A stretch of 64,000 nucleotides of DNA, taken from positions 248,001-312,000 of the forward strand of contig OY978108.1 of the NCBI GenBank assembly GCA_963854735.1. Reading direction: 5' to 3'. This document shows positions 57,843 through 64,000 of this stretch, in pieces. Source of the stretch: Marvania coccoides (taxonomy: Eukaryota; Chlorophyta; Trebouxiophyceae; Chlorellales; Chlorellaceae). The number at the start of each line of letters is the position of its first letter. Position 1 is the first letter of the stretch. The position numbers and the translations under genes were made by a program. The notes beneath the pieces were generated by a model. It saw only the letters and a list, made by a program, of their open reading frames with translations. It ran no database searches and was not told where the DNA came from.

Positions 57843-59202
57843 TCACTGTGAAACACCCACTACAACTTTTCCAACCGCCTGCCCGCTCAGCATAAACTCC
57901 ACCGCATCTGGCACGCTCTCCAGCCCCGCAAACTGCCGGCTGCCATCCACCCACGCCTGCAGCCTCCCCTGCGCATGCATTTCAAATATTTCCGTCTTGG
58001 CCTTCACCACATCGGCCCTTTCTTTAGGCCACACCTGCCCGTACGCCACCCGCCCATCCCCCGCAGTCACGTGCTCGCCCCCCCAGAACAACTGGGCGGA
58101 GGGGGGCAGCCCAGAAGCGCCTTCCGCTTGCGCTGCTGTCGCCGCTTCTCTGGCCGATTCAGAGACGTGGGGGTACTCAGAAATGTATCCTACTGCCAGC
58201 AGCCTCCCTCCAGGTCGTCGGAGGTTCTCCCAGGCTGCTCGCTGCATCGCTCCGCCCACGCCTTCATAGGCCACGTCGATGCCTTGGCGAAATTCTCTCG
58301 ACAGTATATCAGCTACGTTTTCTCGCGTATGATCGATCACGCGCGCCAACCCGAGTGCCGCCAATCGCTCCACCTTCTTGGGGCCGCCGCAGGTCGCAAC
58401 AACACGTGCGCCCGCTGCCTGCGCCAGTTGCACTGCAAAGTGCCCGGTAGCGCCTCCCGCTGCCGTTACGAGAACGGCGTCCCCCGGTTTGACCCGGGCA
58501 ACGTATTTCAGCGCTGCGTTGGCGACTGTGCCCGAGATAGCGAGCGCAGCGGCCTCGGGGGAGGCGGCAGGCACCGGCCAACAGAGGGCGGCTTTGGCAA
58601 CGACAAATTCGCTGAAAGCGCCGCCCACAAAGGTGACTGCCTGGCCTGGGGCGAGGATGGAGACGCCTGAGCCTATTTTCATAATTGTGCCGGAGCCTTC
58701 GGCGCCCAGGGCGAACCATTCGGCAGATTTGTTGCGTGAGAAGGCAAAGGCGCCCTGAGCTCGAAATGTCTCGCAGCCGCCGTTGATCCCGGCGTAGGCC
58801 ACTCTGCATAGATAGATAGCGACGGCATGGGGAAACGCGGTTGATAATAATTTGAGATGATTTCAAATCTTTTCGAGGCGGTAGAAAGAAAGTTGAAGGC
58901 TATTCAGAGACATTCTGTGCCACATTCTGTGCCACATTCTGTGGCAAGCCAAGGGCGTTAGAGAAGAAAGTTTTGTTCCCTTATAAAATAACGCCCTACC
59001 TTATTAAGACCTCGCCCTCGCCTGGCTCCAGCATGGCAACCTCTTCGATCTCCGCCACATTGCGGAAAGAGGTCCCCGTGCGGCGAGCGATCAAGCGCCT
59101 AAAGGTGGGCGGCAGCGGGGTGGTGAGCTCTGTTGAGGGCTGGGAGGTGGAGGCCTGGGAGGGAGCTGCTGCGGCCCACTTTTTTAATGTCGTCCTCAAC
59201 AT
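57843..59202 (-). CDS. zinc-type alcohol dehydrogenase / quinone oxidoreductase (ZADH2 / PTGR3-like)
   Basis: Two exons, 59202-59000 and 58803-57843 (phase 2), 387 residues. It belongs to the medium-chain reductase group without catalytic zinc: FRNVAEIEEVAMLEPGEGEV then RVAYAGING at the start, GSGVSILAPGQAVTF, and the NADPH-binding LVTAAGGATGHFAVQLAQAAGA with VVATCG. GIDVAYEGVGGAMQRAA and RLLAVGYISEYP follow. The ending GLESVPDAVEFMLSGQAVGKVVV is characteristic of ZADH2 (15-oxoprostaglandin or enone reductase type). The substrate in algae is unknown; enone or quinone reduction with NADPH is likely. The N-terminal 30 residues (LRTTLKKWAAAAPSQAS) could be an organelle presequence. ATG 59202 is the first in frame. 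Confidence 0.87.
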
Positions 59203-59264
59203 AGAAACTAACGAAATTACGCCAAAATGTCGCTAATAACCCCCCCTTCACCCCCCCCTCGCAG

Positions 59265-60704
59265 TCATTTTCTTCACGTTCTACACCCAGGAAGGCGAAG
59301 AGCTGGCGGCGCAGCTGGATTTCACACTCGTTGCCTTCACTGTCGTTCTGCCGCTGGTGGGCTTCCTGTGGGTGGCCTACGCCCGCAGGGAGCAGTGCCT
59401 GGCGCTGCTGTCGGAGGCCAAATGCCTGATGCTGAGCACCCTCACAGCCCACCAGCAGTGGGTGCCCAGCCAAGCCGGCCAATCCCTCGCCCAGGTAGGC
59501 TTTTCACTTATTAATAGATGAACACCATTGCCTAGTTTTACCTCGACCATTCATTCCCCAGGTATCCAGTTTCTCAACCACTTTTGTCCCTAGCAATAAT
59601 ACCACCATATAGACTTTTGTATTTCTATATCATCGCCCCTTTTGGGGGGTTCACATCGAGTGAACGGCCTGCCCCTTCAAATTGCGTGTTTTTTCTCTCC
59701 TTACATCCGTCTTCTCCCATGAATTTCGCTCACTCCAGGCGCAGACCCAGACCGCCATTTCCGCCATCGTGGCAGCCATGCACGCTTACTTTCTCCCCCG
59801 CCGCTTCTACTCCCGCCGCTACCCTTACTTCGGGTACAAAGCAGCCATGCTGCAGATCGCGCAGGACCGCGCGCGCGCGCTGCGCCAGGTCAAAGACGGG
59901 GTGGCGGCGCTGGACGCTGCGGCGGTGTCAGCTCGGCTGGGGGCAGGGCTGCCGCCGGCGCTGGAGGCTGTGTTGCACGAGCGCACGCTGCGGCTGGCGG
60001 TGGTGATCGACCAGATGGGCAACGTGAAGGAGTTTGGGACGCCGCAGGGCGTGCGCAGCATCGCGAGGTTAGTGCATTGCCCCAATTATTTTCAACGATA
60101 TATTATCATGGGTGTAGGGAGAGGGGGCTGCTTTAAAACTCTAAGCCTGCTTTGTACATGGCTGAAAGAGAGAAAGAAAACGTGGAGCAGCGATCTGTAT
60201 TTCTATCAATAGTAATTAGTGATTCCAGAGCCCCAAGTGAATTGATTTCCTCTCTCCCAAATGATGTTCCCGTCCCCTAGGTTCTACGTCTGTCTGGTCA
60301 TCCCCCTCTTCTTCGCGCCCTACTGGGCCTTCGTGGCAAACACCACCAACTTCGCGCTGGTCTTCTTCGTCTCCAACGCCGTTCAAATCTCGCTGGCGGG
60401 GCTGCTCAACACCGCCGTCTCCCTGGAGGACCCCTTTGACAACTGCGGAATGGACGGAATCTGGGTCGCAGAGCACCTGTACGACGTGAAACAGGCGCTG
60501 ACGGTGGTAGCGGCCGCAGCAGGCGGCGGCGGGTACGATCAAAGCCCGGCTGTGGCTGAAGCCGGGCAGCAGCGGGGGGAAGGGGGCAGGCTGGAGGCGG
60601 CTGCGGCGGGGGTGGCGGCTGTGGGGGTGCCGCATGAGGTGCGGGACGGCGCGTCCATGCAGTCGCCTTCGCGGAGAGTGAGGATATCAACCGATAATGT
60701 TTGA
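59265..60704 (+). CDS. multi-pass membrane protein, bestrophin-like (5' end uncertain)
   Basis: Three clear exons (59265-59494, 59739-60067, 60281-60704) with consistent phase encode about 327 residues. Hydrophobic segments: LVAFTVVLPLVGFLWVAY, and two near the C-terminus (FYVCLVIPLFFAPYWAFVA and FALVFFVSNAVQISLAGLL). NTAVSLEDPFDNCGMDGI follows the last, in the place where bestrophin-type anion channels have an acidic DPF motif. The assignment as bestrophin-like is by this layout and is tentative. The first exon starts at an acceptor (CTCGCAG) only 62 bp from the divergent ZADH2 start. A possible upstream exon from ATG 59034 to about 59228 would overlap ZADH2 exon 1 antisense and need a 36-bp intron. 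Confidence 0.7.
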
Positions 60705-61007
60705 AAAACGGAAGGGGAAAAAAAGAATGTAGGAGTCGAGTTTCCTAATAGTAACTTTGGAGTACTAGTTACGCGTTACTATTGTGTTAGGCAGGGTTGA
60801 TTTCACACAGACAGTTCAACAAAGAAATTAATTAGCTTGAAAAAGGACAATAAATTAGATTTCGGTGTTTCTTTACTGCTTGCTTTGTAATAAGGTGCAT
60901 TGGCTCAATACAGCTATATTTCGAAATGGAGGGAGAACAGAGAGGATTTGAGAAAAAGAATGAGGAGCTAGCTAGCAATATATTTTATTGGTTATCATGA
61001 GAAGGTT
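60705..61007. other. convergent 3' intergenic region, bestrophin-like / CEP44
   Basis: AT-rich; TGTAA at about 60886 on the plus strand is a likely poly(A) signal for the membrane protein gene. No gene. Confidence 0.5.
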
Positions 61008-62703
61008 TTAAGTTGACGTTGCTCGGGCCTCTCCCAGCACGATGTTGACCTCGGCCAGCCGAGCCCGCAGCGCCGCCAGAACGGAGCTGCCGCTGGGGGT
61101 TCCGCTGCGCCCTGCCGGCGGCCCCGGCCTCTTCATTCGGCACTCTGGGGACTGCGGGGGCTGATTTTCCCCGTTGCTGCAGTTGAAAAAATCTTCAGTG
61201 TGAGGCGTCGGCGGCTTAAACTGCTGCTGAAAATGCTGGGGCGGCAAGGTGGGTGGCGATGAACCAAAGAGAGGGTTTATGCAGGCCTCGTGGGGGCTGC
61301 CCCAGGCTGCGTTCTGCGGCGACGCCAGCAGCTGCTGTGCCGCTTCCGCTTGGTGCCGCCGAAAGCAACTGCCCTCGTATTGGTCTGCCAAAGGAGCGGG
61401 CTCGTCGATACGAGGAACGGCGCTGCTGTCTTGAGGGCCCATGCCAAAAGAAGGGAGGCCGAAATTGTGGGCTGGAGGGTCCACGCCTGGCAGTGCCGGC
61501 ACCGCTGCTGTTGCCGCTTCCTGGGCGAATACATGCCGTCCTGCAGGCACGAGGCTGCTCCACCAGGGCTGCTGCTGCTGCTGCTGCTGCTCGACGGAAG
61601 GCCCGCAAGCACCGCTCTGCCGCTCCAGGCTCAGCACGCGCCCCTCCAGCACCCGCAGGTGCGCGGAAGACGCGGTTTGCAGCGCAGCATTGTACCTCCG
61701 GCTGGACTCCACCGCCTCCTCTAGCCTGGTCACGCGGCTCTGCATCGCTCGCGAGTCTTGAAGCAACGACGGCAAAGACTCCAGCAGGCCCGCAGTCTTC
61801 CAGCTCGCGTCAGGCGCACAAAAGTGCGACGATCGCGGCAAAAATGAGTCCTCAGAGCCGGTGCTGCGGCTTTCTTGAGGTTCCGCCTCTCCTTTTTGCG
61901 GCGGGTAGCATGCATCAGCATCACAACGCGCAGCAGCGCCGCTCAGCAGGGCCTGAGGCAAGGGACGGGGCTGGTCTGCATCTGGTTCTGGGTTCTCTGC
62001 CTCGTCCTCATCTAAAAAGAGGGAGAAAAGTGGGGTGGGCTGCGAGAGAACAGGAGCGGGGGAGGGGGACTGCTGGCGGGCGGTTGAAGGCTGTGCCGGT
62101 TCTCCCGCCTCCACCCTCGCCTCGCAAGAGTCTTCTTCGGCGACTCCTTCGCCCTGGGCCTCCTTATGGGCAGCCTCTTGCTTCTTCCGGGCGTTAGTAT
62201 CAAAAAGCGCCTTCACCTGCTGCTGCCGAAAAGATGAGCTGTGGTGCTCTCGGCAAGCGGAGATGAGGTGGTGCAGCAGCGTGAGCTTGCGTTCCGCGTA
62301 TCCCTGCGTATTTTAAACCCCCAAAAAGTAAAGAGATCTCAGTCAACATTGCTAAAGTTTAAAAAATAATGCGAGCTATTGGGCAGGTTCTCACCTCCGA
62401 CATGAACTGAGAGGGGCTGAGGCCCACTCGCATGCGGAACCGCTCGCGCGCGAGCTTCAGCACGCCCTCCACATATCTCCTGGACCGCCGGCTCACTAGC
62501 CCTCCCTCCACGCTGATTTTTGTGACAAACGACGAAAAATTGTGCAGCAGGAAGTTGATGACCGGCAGAAAGGCCCCTGGTTTCCCCAATTTTGCGGCTT
62601 CTTCGTCGAAAACAAAGGGAAAGCGAATTTGAGCGAGCTCTCGGCGGATCACTGCCAGCTTGGCTTCCACGCCGCCACACAGGACCGGCGCCTGGGCGGT
62701 CAT
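61008..62703 (-). CDS. CEP44: centrosomal protein CEP44 homologue
   Basis: Two exons, 62703-62395 and 62303-61008 (phase 0), 534 residues. The first 135 or so residues form the CEP44 domain: KLAVIRRELAQIRFP, PGAFLPVINFLLHNFSSFV, RRYVEGVLKLARERF, then LSPSQFMSEGYAERKLTLL joined across the intron and HLISACREHH. This follows human CEP44 in order (L..L..I.YP, P.SFLPI..Y....S..V, Q(F)...G.AE.K). A coiled coil follows at about 290-335 (SRVTRLEEAVESSRRYNAAL). The rest is a Pro/Gln/Ser-rich low-complexity region and a final helix (VLAALRARLAEVNIVLGEAR). In animals CEP44 sits at the proximal centriole and is needed for centriole-to-centrosome conversion. Presence here suggests basal bodies. Confidence 0.83.
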
Positions 62704-62873
62704 CACACACTGAGGATCGTGTTAATATCGAACTCGCCACAGGTCGCACAGAACTGAAATGAAGAGCTAATTTTGGTCAAACTTGGAGCGTTTAATCGAT
62801 TTGAATCGAAAGAAGAAAAATTTTGCTCTATGGTGGGCGACTGTTTGTGCCATCACTATTTTTTTATTTCATC
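62704..62873. promoter_or_regulatory. compact divergent promoter of CEP44 and the SR factor gene
   Basis: Only 170 bp separate the two start codons, so both promoters must lie here or overlap. It is AT-rich; no specific site is recognised. Confidence 0.4.
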
Positions 62874-64000
62874 ATGGGCCGCAGCAGGAGCAGGAGCCGC
62901 TCCCGAGACAGAGGGAGAGGAGGCGGAGGCGGAGGAGGAGGCCGTCGCAGCAGAGATGGGGTGGGCATTCTCGTGCGCAATTTGCCGCTGGACACACGGT
63001 AATTACAAATTTCATTCGAATTGGAACATGCATGCATGCGAAACCGCCGCGATGGATCGACTGATGAATATTTTATTTTTTTGTTGCTTGCAGGGCGGAC
63101 GAAGTGAAGAAGCTGTTTGAAAAATATGGCGAAGTGAATGACGTCTACCTTCCAAGTGAGTTAATCCCCCCAATTTCCCCGGCATGCTGCTTCACCCGGC
63201 ATGCTGCTTCACTTCATTCAACTTTGATGTGTCACTCAACCATGTTCTTGCGCTTGCTGCAGAGGACTATCGTGAGTGACGACCACCGAATCTAGCGCAG
63301 TGATGTATACACCCAAGGGCCAGGGAGTTGTCGAGAGGGGGCGCAAGTGTCAAGTTTGTTCAAGAGCTTCTTCAAAATTTGTCGGCCAAACGGGAGCAAA
63401 AGAGCTTTCAAGCCTTCTCCAAGGACCTTTCGTCAAGCTTTCTCTGTCAAGGACGTTTCAAGATGCATTCAAGTGTTCAAGTATTGTCCGAGTGGATTGA
63501 TGACCTGCTGTTATGGATGCTTTTGACGGCCTGAAATAATAATAATAATAATAATAATAATAATTTTGCGGCGGTGAGGCAAATAAAGCTGCCCTTCCTC
63601 CAAATTACACTTTCTTTTCAATAAAAACGACGAATACACATGTTCTGGTCCTCGTTGGTGCCCCCTTCTCTTCTCTCCCTGGCTTGGAGTGTCTTTCTTT
63701 CTTTATAATACATTGACGTGTTTTTGTCAAATTGTTTTGTCAAATTTGTCTTTTTTCTCACCTTTGCACTCCACCTTTCCCCCTTTTTCTCACCTATGCA
63801 GACAGCGGACGACCCAAGGGCTTTGGTTTTGTGGAGTTCAACAGCGACCGCGAGGCCCAGATCGCCATTGACTCCCTCGATCGCCAGCTCTTCGGCGGCC
63901 GAGAACTCAACGTTTTGCGCGCGCGGGAAGGGCGCAAGCGCCCCGAACAGATGAAAGATCGGGACGACGGCGGCGGGGGCAGGTCCTCCCGCCGGTCCCG
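62874..64000 (+). CDS. SR splicing factor, SCL (SC35-like) type, with a 9-nt microexon (3' partial)
   Basis: Exons 62874-62998, 63094-63155, 63263-63271 and 63802 to beyond the window end. The N-terminus MGRSRSRSRSRDRGRGGGG is an RS/Gly extension as in plant SCL proteins. The RRM has RNP2 ILVRNL, then DEVKKLFEKYGEVNDVYLP, the microexon residues K-D-Y, and RNP1 KGFGFVEF. It continues DREAQIAIDSLDRQLFGGREL and ARKRPEQ-like REGRKRPEQMKDRD, followed by the start of an RS domain (GGGRSSRRS). The microexon AG GAC TAT C restores both phase and the conserved VYLP(K)DYHSGRPKGF sequence, so it is very likely real. Role: constitutive and alternative pre-mRNA splicing in the nucleus. Confidence 0.9.
63535..63565. 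repeat. (AAT)n microsatellite in intron 3 of the SR gene
   Basis: About ten copies of AAT, located inside the 530-bp third intron, downstream of the microexon. Confidence 0.9.

Noticed and set aside
61253..62197. 314-codon open frame on the plus strand
   Set aside because: Antisense shadow of the CEP44 tail, Arg/Ala/Pro rich, with no domain.

Overview
The window is nuclear DNA from a green alga, most likely a chlorophyte. The evidence is GC-rich spliced exons with short AT-rich introns, plant-type plastid genes (MGDG synthase, APS reductase), RWP-RK regulators, a cGMP-dependent kinase, and TGTAA motifs shortly after several stop codons, which is the usual chlorophyte poly(A) signal. A CEP44 homologue suggests a lineage with centrioles or flagella. 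I cannot name the genus. All gene models are my own splice predictions, checked for phase at every junction. No tRNA, rRNA or CRISPR array was seen.

Layout. 1-5.6 kb: 3' end of APS reductase (+), U1-70K (-) and a PUM24/Puf6-type Pumilio protein (+). 6.4-30.1 kb: a recent tandem array of about 8.0-kb units, each carrying three F-box genes (A, B, C) in the same direction. Unit 1 and unit 3 are complete, unit 2 is a 1.5-kb internally deleted relic, and unit 4 is cut off after B. 30.1-33.1 kb: array debris, then a lone diverged F-box gene (E) of the C type. 34.4-36.3 kb: a putative plastid coiled-coil protein and a small unknown protein. 36.3-46.1 kb (-): UTP13/TBL3 WD40 protein, MGDG synthase, cGMP-dependent protein kinase. 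46.6-49.1 kb (+): SRP14 and an unrelated F-box protein. 49.7-56.6 kb (-): three tandem atypical RWP-RK genes. 57.8-64 kb: ZADH2-type reductase (-), bestrophin-like membrane protein (+), CEP44 (-) and an SR splicing factor with a 9-nt microexon (+, runs off the end).

The most interesting part is the F-box array. Genes A and B are identical over about 245 bp of exon 1 and nearly identical in exon 3. Their middle exon, flanked by phase-2 introns, is clearly different, as expected if ectopic gene conversion homogenises the outer exons and leaves a variable cassette. All members share an unrecognised C-terminal domain centred on WGWRIEVDDA. Other points are GC-AG introns in three families, a dispersed hairpin-flanked repeat, and two conserved motifs outside the RWP-RK domain in the RWP-RK trio.

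Genes mostly lie as close divergent or convergent pairs. The window groups housekeeping RNA functions (U1-70K, PUM24, UTP13, SRP14, SR factor) with plastid lipid and sulfur metabolism, signalling and regulatory genes, and shows no sign of operon-like co-function.
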